This document shows, piece after piece, positions 27,655 through 37,143 of a stretch of 64,000 nucleotides of DNA (positions are counted from its first letter, which is position 1; each line of letters opens with the position of its first letter). The position numbers were made by a program, and so were the translations under genes. The stretch comes from JABMMZ01 sp044377005 (GTDB lineage: Bacteria > Bacteroidota > Bacteroidia > NS11-12g > UBA955), in NCBI GenBank assembly GCA_044377005.1, contig JBILJV010000004.1:23465-87464 (forward strand), written 5' to 3'. The notes beneath the pieces are model-generated. The model made no database searches. It worked only from the letters and a program-made list of their open reading frames with translations, and was not told the origin of the DNA.

Positions 27655-30600
27655 ATGAAAAGTGTTTTTATAAAATTAAAAGTTGTGGCCGTATTAATGT
27701 CTGTTTCGCAGATATTATCGGGGGCTGAAATTAAAAATTTCAATTCAACGACCAATGGAAACGGTCATTCACAAAAAAATAGCAATGGTTTTGCTGAATT
27801 TGCAAACAATTGTAAAGCCGCTTCACAAAGTGCAGATTTAGATGTTAACAATGTTAGAACCCGTATTTTAAACGGAGGAGACATGTGGTGGGATTTAAAC
27901 AACCCTAAATATGAAATACCTAAAGTGTCTGATGCAAATAGTGTTAGAAAACACTCTTTGTTTGCTGGTGCTTTATGGATAGGTGGATTAGGTAGAGGTG
28001 ATGGTAATTTAAGAATGGCTGCTATGACTTACAGACAAAGAGGAAACGATTTTTGGCCAGGTACCTTAGACCAAAGTTCTGTAAGTACTGATGCATCTCG
28101 TTGTGAATCTTGGGACAAAATGTTTAAAGTAACCAGAGATGAGTTGTTGAGACAACAAACTTCAGGATTTACAGATTTATCAAAAGGGATTTTAGAATGG
28201 CCAGCTTATGGTAATCCTAATATTCCGTTTGCAACGAATCAAACAACAGATTTAGCTCCTTTCTTTGATTTAGATGGAGATGGTTTTTATGACCCAACTA
28301 AAGGTGATTATCCAATTTTAGATCCTACCAGAGACAATGATAAAAACTTACCGAAAGATCAACCAGATCAAATGATTTGGTTTGTATATAATGATAGAGG
28401 AAATGTTCACTCTGAAACAGGTGGTATCCCAATTGGTTTGGAAATCCAAACAACAGCTTTTGCTTTCCAAACAAATGATGAAGTAAATAATATGACATTC
28501 TACCGATCTAAAGTAGTTAATAGAGGTTTTGAGGCTTTAGATAAAACATATTTTGGTCAATGGGTGGATGCGGATTTAGGAAATTATGCCGATGATTATG
28601 TTGGATGTGATGTAGGTAGAAGTTTAGGCTATTGCTATAACGGTGATGACAATGACGAGGGTGTACTTGGATATGGTTTAAATCCTCCTAGTATCGGTGT
28701 CGATTTCTTTGAAGGTCCATTGGATTCAGCAGGAAACGAACTTGGAATGGGTGCTTTTGTTTATTATGACAATAACTTTAATCCGGTAAATGGTAATCCT
28801 AATAACGCTATTGATTTTTACAATTACTTACAAGGTAATTGGATGAATGCTGTTTGTATGAAATATGGTGGAAACGGAGTAAACGGAACCGTTTGTACTA
28901 AATACATGTTTGATAATGGTACAAATACAGCAACTGCAACTTTACCAGCATGGACAGAAAAATCTTCAGGTAATCAACCAGCAGACAGACGTTTCTTACA
29001 ATCAGCAGGACCATTTACTTTGTTTAATGGTGCCGTTAACTATGTAACAGTAGGTGTTGTTTGGGCAAGAGCAACATCAGGTGGAGCAACAGGGTCACTT
29101 AGTTTGTTAAAATTGGCAAGTGATAAAGCTCAACAATTGTTTAATAATAAATTCGATTTACCTGATGGTCCAGAACCACCGGCTGTAGAAGTTCAAGAAT
29201 TAAACAATGAACTAGTTATGAAATTGTTCAATACAGATTTGCCTGAAAACTATTTTGAAGCAATCAAAAATGAATTAGGTCAAACGATTGAATACAAATT
29301 CCAAGGTTATTTGTTATACCAATTGAAAGATGGTACTGTTTCAAATACAGAATTAGACAACATAGAAAGAGCAAGATTAATTTACCAATGCGATGTAAAA
29401 GATGGTATTTCTTCATTAATTAATAGAGAATTTGATGCTTCTGTATCTGCTAAAATCCCTAAATTAAAAGTTGATGGCTTAAACCAAGGAGTTCAAAGAA
29501 CATTAAGTATCAAAGAAGATGCATTTGCTTCAGGTTCAAACAAAACGCTTGTAAATTTTAAAAACTATTATTATCTAATGGTGGCTTATGGATATCCTTC
29601 TAATGACCCAAATAAAGAAGAAGATGTTCAATTCTTGCCTGGAAGAAATACAGCTAAATTTACAGCTTATCCAAGAAATACTTCACCAGAAAATGGTGGA
29701 AGTATGCAGCAAGCATTATATGGAGATGGTCCTATTTTGAAACAAATAAATGGTCAAGGTAATGGGGGGCAAATTATAGAATTTAGCAAAGAGACTATTG
29801 ATGCTATTTTAAGTAGTTCAACCAACAAGGTAGATGAGCCTGTTTATTTAGGAGGAAGAGGTCCTGTAAATATTAAAGTTGTAGATCCAATGAAAGTGCC
29901 TAACGCTAATTTTGAATTTAGATTTATAGAACCTAGAGAGGTAAGAGTAAATTCAAGAGGTACTGGTTCAAATAAATATCAAGATTCAATCGCTGCAGGA
30001 AGTTATTGGATGCTAATAAACACAACTTCTAATGATACTGTTTACTCTGAAGGAACTATTGCTACAAAAATAGAAACTATTCAAGGAAGAGACTCAATAG
30101 CAGGTGGCAAAAAGAACGGTCCAAAAGTTAAATTAACCAATAGTTTAAAAGATTGGGGATTGGCTGTTGAGATTGTTCAAGTACCAAGCCCAGGTAGAAA
30201 TCCATACGGGGAACCTTCTAATGGATTTTTGAATTATACTGTCAAATTTGCTGACGAAAATAAACAATGGTTAACAGCAGTATTTGATGTAGATGGAGAT
30301 AATTCTCCATTGAACTGGATTCGTTCAGGTACAAATGGCTTATCAGCAACATTCGATTCATATTCACATGATTTTAATGCTGATTTTGATCCAAACCATA
30401 CAGGAAATGATTCTTATGACCCTTATGAAGTTTTTGAAAAAATATGGGATGGTAGAATAGCTCCATACGCACTAACAGCTAGAGCTTTAGGTCCAAAACC
30501 TTCAGGAACAGGTGCTGGTACTATATTATATAGCCCTGCATTTGCAAACTCCACAGTTGCTGATAACCCAATGACTGAATTGGCAAGTATTAAACTTGTA

Positions 30601-31599
30601 TTAACCCCTGATGTAAGAAAATGGACTCGTTGTGTAGTTGTTGAAATGGGAGAAGACGTTGTATTAACACAAGGTTCAACCCCTAAGTTTAACCTAAGAG
30701 CTGCTAATTCTAAAAAACCTATTTACAATAATTCAGATGGTAGCTTGATCCGTTGGGAAGAAGATCCTTCAGAAACAGGAAGAAGTTATTTCCCTGGATA
30801 TGCGGTGAATTTAGAAACTGGTGAAAGATTAAATATCATCTTTGGAGAAGATTCTTACGTTCCTTCTGAAAATGGTAATGATATGATTTGGAATCCTACA
30901 AGTGTTCAGTCTAATGGAACTTATGTATCATTTGGAGGTAAACATTTTATCTACGTAATGGGAAGTTACCAAGGGATGAATACCAGAGGATATAGAGGTC
31001 CAATCTATGATGAAGGTGTTGAATATAAGAATTTATTAACTTCAGGTGGTTTCGACAAAAGAAGAGTATTCTCTCAAGCTATGTGGGTTATTCCTGCTTT
31101 AGCAGAAAGAGGGTACAATCTGAAAAATGGTGTTCCTCCAACTCAAGTTGATATTTCAATTAACATGAGAAAACCATTCACTAAGAAAGCATCAGAAATT
31201 GGCGATTCAACTAAATTGCCAGGTTACACATTCTCAACTGAAAGTATTTTCAATAATATCAATGAAACTACAGGTAAAAATGCAGTTAATATGATCAATA
31301 TTGTACCTAATCCATATTATGCAACCTCTGCATACGAATCAAGTGCAATTGATTCACGTGTTAAAATCACTAATCTTCCACCTAAAGCAACTATTTCTGT
31401 ATATACATTAAATGGCGCTTTGGTTAGAAGAATTAAAAAAGATGACAATGAAACATTTGTTGATTGGGATTTGAAAAATAATAATAGAGTGCCAATAGCA
31501 AGTGGATTTTATATCATTCACGTTGATTGTGGTGATTTAGGAGAAAAAATATTAAAATGGTATGGCGTTATGCGTCAATTAGATTTGGATACATATTAA
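27655..31599 (+). CDS. Giant secreted surface protein with T9SS-like C-terminus
   Basis: 1314 residues. Signal peptide is about residues 1-23. The N-terminal third has 'FFDLDGDGFYDPTKGDYP', a calcium-site-like D-rich element recurring in Bacteroidota exported proteins, then 'YRSKVVNRGFEALDKTYFGQWVDADLGN'. The middle is beta-rich and unrecognised. The last 100 residues look like a sorting/FlgD-like Ig fold ('IVPNPYYATSAYES', 'ISVYTLNGALVRRIKKD', 'VPIASGFYIIHVDC'), but end in an extra 'WYGVMRQLDLDTY' rather than the usual short basic strand. It is probably exported through T9SS and displayed or held by the co-encoded barrel proteins. No catalytic motif was seen. Spacing to both neighbours is about 24 bases. 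Confidence 0.78.
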   Translation: MKSVFIKLKVVAVLMSVSQILSGAEIKNFNSTTNGNGHSQKNSNGFAEFANNCKAASQSADLDVNNVRTRILNGGDMWWDLNNPKYEIPKVSDANSVRKHSLFAGALWIGGLGRGDGNLRMAAMTYRQRGNDFWPGTLDQSSVSTDASRCESWDKMFKVTRDELLRQQTSGFTDLSKGILEWPAYGNPNIPFATNQTTDLAPFFDLDGDGFYDPTKGDYPILDPTRDNDKNLPKDQPDQMIWFVYNDRGNVHSETGGIPIGLEIQTTAFAFQTNDEVNNMTFYRSKVVNRGFEALDKTYFGQWVDADLGNYADDYVGCDVGRSLGYCYNGDDNDEGVLGYGLNPPSIGVDFFEGPLDSAGNELGMGAFVYYDNNFNPVNGNPNNAIDFYNYLQGNWMNAVCMKYGGNGVNGTVCTKYMFDNGTNTATATLPAWTEKSSGNQPADRRFLQSAGPFTLFNGAVNYVTVGVVWARATSGGATGSLSLLKLASDKAQQLFNNKFDLPDGPEPPAVEVQELNNELVMKLFNTDLPENYFEAIKNELGQTIEYKFQGYLLYQLKDGTVSNTELDNIERARLIYQCDVKDGISSLINREFDASVSAKIPKLKVDGLNQGVQRTLSIKEDAFASGSNKTLVNFKNYYYLMVAYGYPSNDPNKEEDVQFLPGRNTAKFTAYPRNTSPENGGSMQQALYGDGPILKQINGQGNGGQIIEFSKETIDAILSSSTNKVDEPVYLGGRGPVNIKVVDPMKVPNANFEFRFIEPREVRVNSRGTGSNKYQDSIAAGSYWMLINTTSNDTVYSEGTIATKIETIQGRDSIAGGKKNGPKVKLTNSLKDWGLAVEIVQVPSPGRNPYGEPSNGFLNYTVKFADENKQWLTAVFDVDGDNSPLNWIRSGTNGLSATFDSYSHDFNADFDPNHTGNDSYDPYEVFEKIWDGRIAPYALTARALGPKPSGTGAGTILYSPAFANSTVADNPMTELASIKLVLTPDVRKWTRCVVVEMGEDVVLTQGSTPKFNLRAANSKKPIYNNSDGSLIRWEEDPSETGRSYFPGYAVNLETGERLNIIFGEDSYVPSENGNDMIWNPTSVQSNGTYVSFGGKHFIYVMGSYQGMNTRGYRGPIYDEGVEYKNLLTSGGFDKRRVFSQAMWVIPALAERGYNLKNGVPPTQVDISINMRKPFTKKASEIGDSTKLPGYTFSTESIFNNINETTGKNAVNMINIVPNPYYATSAYESSAIDSRVKITNLPPKATISVYTLNGALVRRIKKDDNETFVDWDLKNNNRVPIASGFYIIHVDCGDLGEKILKWYGVMRQLDLDTY

Positions 31600-31623
31600 T
31601 CAATAATTATAGAAATTTTAAGA

Positions 31624-32763
31624 ATGAAAAAAATAGTTTTAGCATTAAGCATCGCCTTTACTTGTTTACAAGTCAATGCTCAAATAAGTGACGGTCCTGC
31701 AAGAGCAGGTCAATATGGATTTACTCAATTATTGGTTAATGGATGGGGAAGTTCAAGTGGAATGGGAAACGCATATTCATCAGGGGTATCTGGTGTAGAA
31801 TCGTTTTACTTAAACATAGCTGGTTTAGGTAAAGTAACAAACACTGAAATCGCATTCAGTCGTACTTCTTGGTTAGGTGGAACTGGTATTAATATCAATA
31901 CTTTTGGATTTGGTCAAAAAGTTGGAGAAGGTGTTGTCGGTATTAGCGTTCAGTCTTTTGCAATTGGTCAAATTCCAATTACAACAGTGGATCAACCGGA
32001 TGGAGGAATAGGAACATACAAACCTTCAATCAGTAATGTAAATTTAGCATACGCCCACAATTTCTCAGAGAGAATTTCTGCAGGCTTGAATGTGAAAATA
32101 GCAAGTGAGTCAACTCCAGATGTTAGAGTTGGTGCAATGGCATTTGATGCTGGGTTACAATATGCTGACCAATTTTTAAGAGGAAAAGCAGTGAAATATC
32201 AAAATCCTGAAATGAATCCAGCTGCAGCTAGAGGAAGTGACATAAGATTTGGTGTAAGTATCAAAAATTTAGGAACAGATGTTAGACACACTGGAGATGG
32301 ATTGGCTGCAAAGTCAAACATAAATGGCAAAGAGTTTACTTCAACTACTTCCCAAAGAGCTGATAAGGTATCATTACCTTCACAAATTAATATCGGTTTA
32401 GCTTATGATTTTAGATTAGATAAAGATGAAAAAACATACTGGAATCGTTTAACAGCTGCTTTGAATTTTACGAATAATGTGGCTATGGCGAATCAAACTT
32501 CTTTAGGTTTAGAATATGCTTACAAAGAAATATGGTTGTTAAGAGGTGGATTTAATTATGAAAAAGGTGTCTTTAATTACGAAACTAGAAATAATGCCTA
32601 CACTGGTTTAAATTTAGGAACATCTATTCAAATCCCTCTTATTAAGAAAAATGAAAAAGGTTTCCGCACGAAATCAGATGCACTTGCAATTGATTACTCA
32701 TACAGAGCAACTAGACCTTTTACAGGAACTCATACTTTTGGTTTAAGAATCAAACTTGATTAA
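31624..32763 (+). CDS. PorV/PorQ-like outer membrane protein
   Basis: 379 residues. Signal peptide 1-20 (ending QVNAQ), then 'GPARAGQYGFTQLLVNGWGSSSGMGNAYSS', the hallmark start of the PorV/PorQ (UPF0164-like) family. It continues as an FadL-like beta barrel ('SFYLNIAGLGKV', 'GINTFGFGQKVGEGVVGISVQSF', 'LAYAHNFSERISAGLNVKI') and ends 'GTHTFGLRIKLD'. PorV is the T9SS shuttle that receives cargo at the outer membrane and hands it to the attachment machinery; PorQ and PorP relatives play linked roles. Being third in an operon behind a receptor and a T9SS-like cargo suggests a dedicated paralogue for that cargo rather than the general PorV. Followed by a hairpin terminator. Confidence 0.8.
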   Translation: MKKIVLALSIAFTCLQVNAQISDGPARAGQYGFTQLLVNGWGSSSGMGNAYSSGVSGVESFYLNIAGLGKVTNTEIAFSRTSWLGGTGININTFGFGQKVGEGVVGISVQSFAIGQIPITTVDQPDGGIGTYKPSISNVNLAYAHNFSERISAGLNVKIASESTPDVRVGAMAFDAGLQYADQFLRGKAVKYQNPEMNPAAARGSDIRFGVSIKNLGTDVRHTGDGLAAKSNINGKEFTSTTSQRADKVSLPSQINIGLAYDFRLDKDEKTYWNRLTAALNFTNNVAMANQTSLGLEYAYKEIWLLRGGFNYEKGVFNYETRNNAYTGLNLGTSIQIPLIKKNEKGFRTKSDALAIDYSYRATRPFTGTHTFGLRIKLD

Positions 32764-32787
32764 TTAACAAAAAAAATAGTATTTTTG
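32756..32787 (+). promoter_or_regulatory. greA promoter
   Basis: TTG 32756-32758 (inside the end of the PorV-like gene), 21 bases, TATTTTTG 32780-32787. Full Bacteroidota consensus. The start site should fall near 32793, inside the hairpin that ends the upstream operon. Confidence 0.6.
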
Positions 32788-32788
32788 C

Positions 32789-32824
32789 ACAAGTGCTTTC
32801 ATATAGAGAGCACTTGTTTTTTTT
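32789..32824 (+). terminator. Terminator of the receptor/cargo/PorV-like operon
   Basis: ACAAGTGCT at 32789-32797 pairs perfectly with AGCACTTGT at 32809-32817 around an 11-base loop, followed by seven T. The stem begins two bases after the greA -7 box, so terminator and promoter are interlocked. Confidence 0.75.
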
Positions 32825-32842
32825 AATAACCAATATAATAAA

Positions 32843-33316
32843 ATGTCAGACATAGTATACTTAACCAAAGAAGGTTACGATAATTTAAAAAAAGAAATTG
32901 ATGAACTTAAAAAAGTTCAAAGACCTGCTATTAGTGCACAAATTGCTGAGGCAAGGGACAAAGGGGATTTGTCTGAAAATGCAGAATATGATGCAGCTAA
33001 AGAAGCTCAAGGTTTGTTAGAAGCTAAAATTGCAAACCTTGAAACTATGTTTTCCAAAGCAAGGATTATTGATGAATCAAAATTAGATAATTCAAAAGTT
33101 AACTTGTTAAGTAAAGTTAAAGTAAAAAACTTAAATGCCAATCGAGAAATGTTATACATGATTGTTTCTGAAAAAGAAGCAGATATGAAATTGGGTAAAA
33201 TATCTAGTAAATCAGCAATTGGAGCTGGCTTAATAGGAAAAGCACAAGGTGATATTGTGGAAATTCAAGTGCCTGCAGGAATTGTAAAATTAGAAATTTT
33301 GTCAATTAGTTTATAA
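32843..33316 (+). CDS. greA: Transcription elongation factor GreA
   Basis: 157 residues, full length. GreA rescues backtracked RNA polymerase by stimulating transcript cleavage. The N-terminal coiled coil (residues 8-75) carries the acidic tip in 'EARDKGDLSENAEYDAAKEAQG' (Asp/Glu at the turn). The C-terminal FKBP-like domain ends 'AQGDIVEIQVPAGIVKLEILSI'. It has its own promoter and is followed 7 bases later by a HIT protein, so the two are co-transcribed, a pairing common in Bacteroidota. Confidence 0.96.
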   Translation: MSDIVYLTKEGYDNLKKEIDELKKVQRPAISAQIAEARDKGDLSENAEYDAAKEAQGLLEAKIANLETMFSKARIIDESKLDNSKVNLLSKVKVKNLNANREMLYMIVSEKEADMKLGKISSKSAIGAGLIGKAQGDIVEIQVPAGIVKLEILSISL

Positions 33317-33323
33317 AGCGAGA

Positions 33324-33716
33324 ATGTCAACCATTTTTGATAAAATCATTAACAAAGAAATTCCATGTTTTAAAATACATGAAAATGATGATTTTATGGC
33401 ATTCTTAGATGTTAATCCAATTGCTATTGGACATACTTTAGTGATCCCCAAAAATCCACAAGATTATATTTTTGATTTATCGGATAGTGATTTTATGGCT
33501 TTTCATTTGTATTCAAAAAAAATAGCTTCTGCTCTAAAAAAAACCATAAACTGTAAAAAAATAGGAGTGGCTGTTATAGGTCTTGAAGTGCCACACGCTC
33601 ACATTCATTTAGTACCCATGAATCATGTAGGTGACCTTAATTTTACTGGAGAAAGATTAGTATTGTCAAATATTCAGTATGAAGATATTTGCAAACAAAT
33701 TTTATCGAATCTTTAA
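33324..33716 (+). CDS. HIT family nucleotide hydrolase
   Basis: 130 residues. 'IFDKIINKEIPCFKI' at the start and the histidine triad H91-x-H93-x-H95 ('PHAHIHLVPM') identify the Hint branch of HIT proteins, which hydrolyse AMP-lysine, AMP-NH2 or similar adenylates. 'NPIAIGHTLVIPK' (~31-43) is the conserved middle strand. Cytosolic. Second gene of the greA operon. Specific cellular substrate unknown. Confidence 0.93.
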   Translation: MSTIFDKIINKEIPCFKIHENDDFMAFLDVNPIAIGHTLVIPKNPQDYIFDLSDSDFMAFHLYSKKIASALKKTINCKKIGVAVIGLEVPHAHIHLVPMNHVGDLNFTGERLVLSNIQYEDICKQILSNL

Positions 33717-33795
33717 TTCATTTGTCTTTCTTTTTACTAATATTTATAATTAAGTCACATTAGTTGTTATATTCGTATTTTCCTTTCTGTAATTT

Positions 33796-36207
33796 ATGAA
33801 GTGGTTAATTTTCGTTGTAGTTTTTTTTAGTGTGTTTATTACTAATGCGCAACGCTATACTATAAAAGGCCTAGTCAATAATTCTGCAGGAGAGCCTGTT
33901 GCATATGTTAATGTGTCTATATTGGATATGCCAAGTATGGGAACTACTACCAATTTAAAAGGAGAATATACATTTAAATTGGAAGAAGGAAGCTATACCT
34001 TAGTATATGATATTATAGGGTATAAAACTTTGAAATATCCTATAATTGTGAATAAAAATGCGATCATCAGTTCTGTTATTATTGAACAGGATGAAACTGA
34101 GTTTGTAGGCGTTAAAGTATCAATGAAAAAAGTTGATCGTTCTGAGGAAATCATTAGACAGGTTATTGCTAATAAATTAAAATATTTATATACCACAAGC
34201 TATTCAAATGAGGCTTATATTAAAGCGACTTTAGTAAATGAATTCGCAGTGAGTAAAAATGATACTTTAGATTCATTGTCAACCCCGAATCTTACTATGG
34301 CAGAAATTCATTTGAAAACCTTTTTTTCGACACCCAATAAAATCAAAGAGGAAAGAAAGGCTGTAGTTTTAAGAGGCAATACCCAAGATTTGTTTTATTT
34401 GAGTCATACAGAAGGAGATTTTAATTTTTATAAGAATTTAATTCAAGTGCCTGCATTAAGTGAGTCACCTCTACTATCCCCCATTTCAAACAGTGGGCTT
34501 GTTGCTTATAAGTATAAATGGATGGGTGTTTTCTATGAAAATAATATTAAGTATTACAGAATAAAAGTAAGTCCGGGATTGTTAGGGAATGCACTCTTTA
34601 GCGGTGAATTAGTAATTCAAGACAGTACATGGTCAATAAAGTCATTAAGCTTGGTCGCGCCCAAGTATCACACACCTGAATATGATTTTTTTGAAGTCAA
34701 TCAAACCTATGGTTTTGAATTAGGAAAGTATCATTTAACAAGACAAGAATTTAATTATCAAACAGGAACCAAAAAAAAACACACAAATGGAAAAACTATA
34801 GTAGTTTACTCAAATTTCGAAGATTCAGTAATACTGAACAAACGGTTTTTTAATAATGAGTTAAGTTCAACAGCAAAAGAAGCATATGAAAAAGATTCAC
34901 TCTATTGGCAAGGCATTCGTAAGGAACCCTACTCGTCATTAGAGATAGCTTTTATACGTAAATCAGACAGTTTGATTGCCTTAAAATCTCAGAAGTTTTG
35001 GCAAGACTCAGTTGATGCTGTTTTTAATAAAATTACTTTAAAAAAATTATTCTTATTTGGCCAAGGCAATTACGATAGAAGTAATGAACGAACATGGTCT
35101 TTTAAACCTTTAGTTTTTGTATATCAGCCATTATATATTGCTGGTCCTAGGGTAGATTATTGGGTTGCGTATAACAAAGAAAATAAAAATAAGAAAGAGT
35201 TTAATGCATTTGTTCGGGCCAATATGGGAACTATTAACAAAGATTTAAAAGGTAATATTTCATTAACAAGGTTATATAACCCATTTAAAAGAGCCTCCTA
35301 TTCCATGAGTATAGGAAGTGATTTTGGAATTATTAACCCCTTTGAATCTTGGATTAGATTGTTTTCAAGAGCAAACTTTTATGTACATGATTTTGTTAGT
35401 TTTTCTCATCGTAAGGAAATTATAAACGGATTGTATGTGAGATTGGGAACTGAATTTTCAAATAGAAGGTCTGTGAGTAATTTAACATTTGATTCAAGAG
35501 GCGATAGTTTATGGGGAGGTAATACTGATATTATTGATTTTAGTTATTACAAAGCAATGTATTTTTCGACATTTATAAGTTATGTTCCATTTCAGAAATA
35601 TGTACGGGAACCTTATCAAAAGTTAATATTAGGTTCGGCTTGGCCTGAGTTATTTTTGAGTTATCGAAAGGGCGTTCCATACTTAGGAAGTGTTGTAGAT
35701 TTTGATTATATGGAATTTGGAATTGAACACGATTTAAAAGTAGGCTTGTTGGGTAATACCAAATATAGATTTGTAAGTGGAGAATTTCTTCAATCCAAAG
35801 ATTTAAGAATAGTTGATTATAAATTTCAACGCAGAGCAGGTCCTATATTTTTTACCAATCCATTGTTTTCATTTCAAGGGATAGATAGCACATACAATAC
35901 CTTAAAACGCTTTTATGAATTCCATTATTTACACCGTTTTAACGGAGCATTAATAAACAAATTGCCATTACTGAAAAAGTTAAATGTCATAGAAGTAGCT
36001 GGTGCAGGTTTTTTATATACCCAAGAAAGAAAATTTAGATATGTAGAAGGTTTTGTAGGAATAGAAAAAATTATACGTTTTTGGAATGAACGATTTAAGT
36101 TAGGTGTTTTTTTGGTAGCAGCTCAAAGTAATTTATACACATACAGACCTCAATTAAAATTTACAATTGAAGCTTATGATAAAGTGCGAAATAAATGGCC
36201 ATACTAA
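33796..36207 (+). CDS. DUF5686 outer membrane protein with carboxypeptidase-regulatory-like domain
   Basis: 803 residues. Signal peptide 1-18 (ending TNAQ). Residues ~20-105 form a CarboxypepD-reg-like beta sandwich ('GLVNNSAGEPVAYVNVSIL', 'TNLKGEYTFKL', 'YDIIGYKTLKYPI'). 'DRSEEIIRQVIANKLKYLY' then marks the start of the DUF5686 region. The remainder alternates strands of barrel type and closes 'RPQLKFTIEAYDK'. Function of the family is not established; it is an outer membrane protein that resembles a receptor without a plug. A near-consensus -7 box TATATTCG lies at 33768-33775. It is convergent with the next gene, and the two stop codons abut with no spacer. Confidence 0.82.
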   Translation: MKWLIFVVVFFSVFITNAQRYTIKGLVNNSAGEPVAYVNVSILDMPSMGTTTNLKGEYTFKLEEGSYTLVYDIIGYKTLKYPIIVNKNAIISSVIIEQDETEFVGVKVSMKKVDRSEEIIRQVIANKLKYLYTTSYSNEAYIKATLVNEFAVSKNDTLDSLSTPNLTMAEIHLKTFFSTPNKIKEERKAVVLRGNTQDLFYLSHTEGDFNFYKNLIQVPALSESPLLSPISNSGLVAYKYKWMGVFYENNIKYYRIKVSPGLLGNALFSGELVIQDSTWSIKSLSLVAPKYHTPEYDFFEVNQTYGFELGKYHLTRQEFNYQTGTKKKHTNGKTIVVYSNFEDSVILNKRFFNNELSSTAKEAYEKDSLYWQGIRKEPYSSLEIAFIRKSDSLIALKSQKFWQDSVDAVFNKITLKKLFLFGQGNYDRSNERTWSFKPLVFVYQPLYIAGPRVDYWVAYNKENKNKKEFNAFVRANMGTINKDLKGNISLTRLYNPFKRASYSMSIGSDFGIINPFESWIRLFSRANFYVHDFVSFSHRKEIINGLYVRLGTEFSNRRSVSNLTFDSRGDSLWGGNTDIIDFSYYKAMYFSTFISYVPFQKYVREPYQKLILGSAWPELFLSYRKGVPYLGSVVDFDYMEFGIEHDLKVGLLGNTKYRFVSGEFLQSKDLRIVDYKFQRRAGPIFFTNPLFSFQGIDSTYNTLKRFYEFHYLHRFNGALINKLPLLKKLNVIEVAGAGFLYTQERKFRYVEGFVGIEKIIRFWNERFKLGVFLVAAQSNLYTYRPQLKFTIEAYDKVRNKWPY

Positions 36208-37098
36208 TTAGAATTCAAGACATTTTTGTTTCCCATTCATTTTACTTCTACCTCTTCGCATATTCCCGAAATCCGATCCTTTTTTTCCATTACCTAAGGT
36301 TATATTGTATGCGAAACAAATAAAGAAAAACGTATCATTGTCTTTGGGGTCACCTCTTATAGCACCCGGGGAGCTAAATCCTGGGATATCAGAAATATTT
36401 CTGTCAGCTAATGCGGCAGCATCTGGGCCTTTAGCGGCTATTAATAAACTTTGATCAACATAATTAGTACTAACATCATCAATATAATCGGTTGTTGTTT
36501 TTCTTAAATTAAGTTCTAATGACAAAAATTGTCCTCTACCAACAGCCCATTTATAACCAATTCCGTGCGGGAAACACAATGCACTTAATTTGTATGGCTC
36601 TTTCCCAGTTAACGCAAACTGACCTTCTGTTCCGTAATTTCTTAGCTCATAAATGTTGCCATTTAATTTTGTTTTGGGATTAAATGTAAAGTATCCAACA
36701 CCACCAAAAAAATACCACATCCCTTTTTTATTTCTTGAATTATAAAGATTGATTTCTGCAGTAACATCTCCTTCAAATATATTACTGTAAAAGTTTAAGT
36801 TTCTACCTTTGCGTTCTTTGTTTGAGGTATATTTGTCATTGGCAGAAACTCTAGCATACCAAATGTTAGTTCTTATAGCAAAATATTTATTTAAATTAAA
36901 CCTTAGTCCTGTTGTAGCGGCATATCGGGTTGAGAGTATGTCTAAGTCTTGAAAATCATTGGTGCCAAGAAAAGGCTTTCCCCCTAAATCACCAAGAAAA
37001 TGACTTGATGAAACGCCAAACATAAAGTCAACGGATTGAGCATAAGGTTTTATACTTAGTGTAAGAATTAAAATTATTAGATTAAGTGTTTTATTCAT
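36208..37098 (-). CDS. Outer membrane beta-barrel protein (DUF6089-like)
   Basis: 296 residues. Signal peptide 1-20 (ending PYAQ), then 'DFMFGVSSSHFLGDLGG', the typical opening of DUF6089/PorT-like small barrels. It continues with strands 'YAATTGLRFNLNKYFAIRTNIWYARV' and 'WYFFGGVGYFTFNPK', a 'GIGYKWAVGRGQFLSLELNLRKTTTDYIDDV' strand pair, and 'FFFICFAYNITLG'. The tail after residue 275 is basic (RRGRSKMNGKQK), which is unusual for a barrel end and may be periplasmic. Lies 45 bases after the AlbA_2 gene, possibly in the same transcript. Function unknown. Confidence 0.72.
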   Translation of the reverse strand: MNKTLNLIILILTLSIKPYAQSVDFMFGVSSSHFLGDLGGKPFLGTNDFQDLDILSTRYAATTGLRFNLNKYFAIRTNIWYARVSANDKYTSNKERKGRNLNFYSNIFEGDVTAEINLYNSRNKKGMWYFFGGVGYFTFNPKTKLNGNIYELRNYGTEGQFALTGKEPYKLSALCFPHGIGYKWAVGRGQFLSLELNLRKTTTDYIDDVSTNYVDQSLLIAAKGPDAAALADRNISDIPGFSSPGAIRGDPKDNDTFFFICFAYNITLGNGKKGSDFGNMRRGRSKMNGKQKCLEF

Positions 37099-37143
37099 TA
37101 TTTTTGATATAATTGTAATGTAAATATAGGTGTTTTGTAATTA

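Noticed and set aside
23828..32763. Polysaccharide utilisation locus
   Set aside because: No SusD-like lipoprotein, glycoside hydrolase, or sensor/anti-sigma gene accompanies the receptor.
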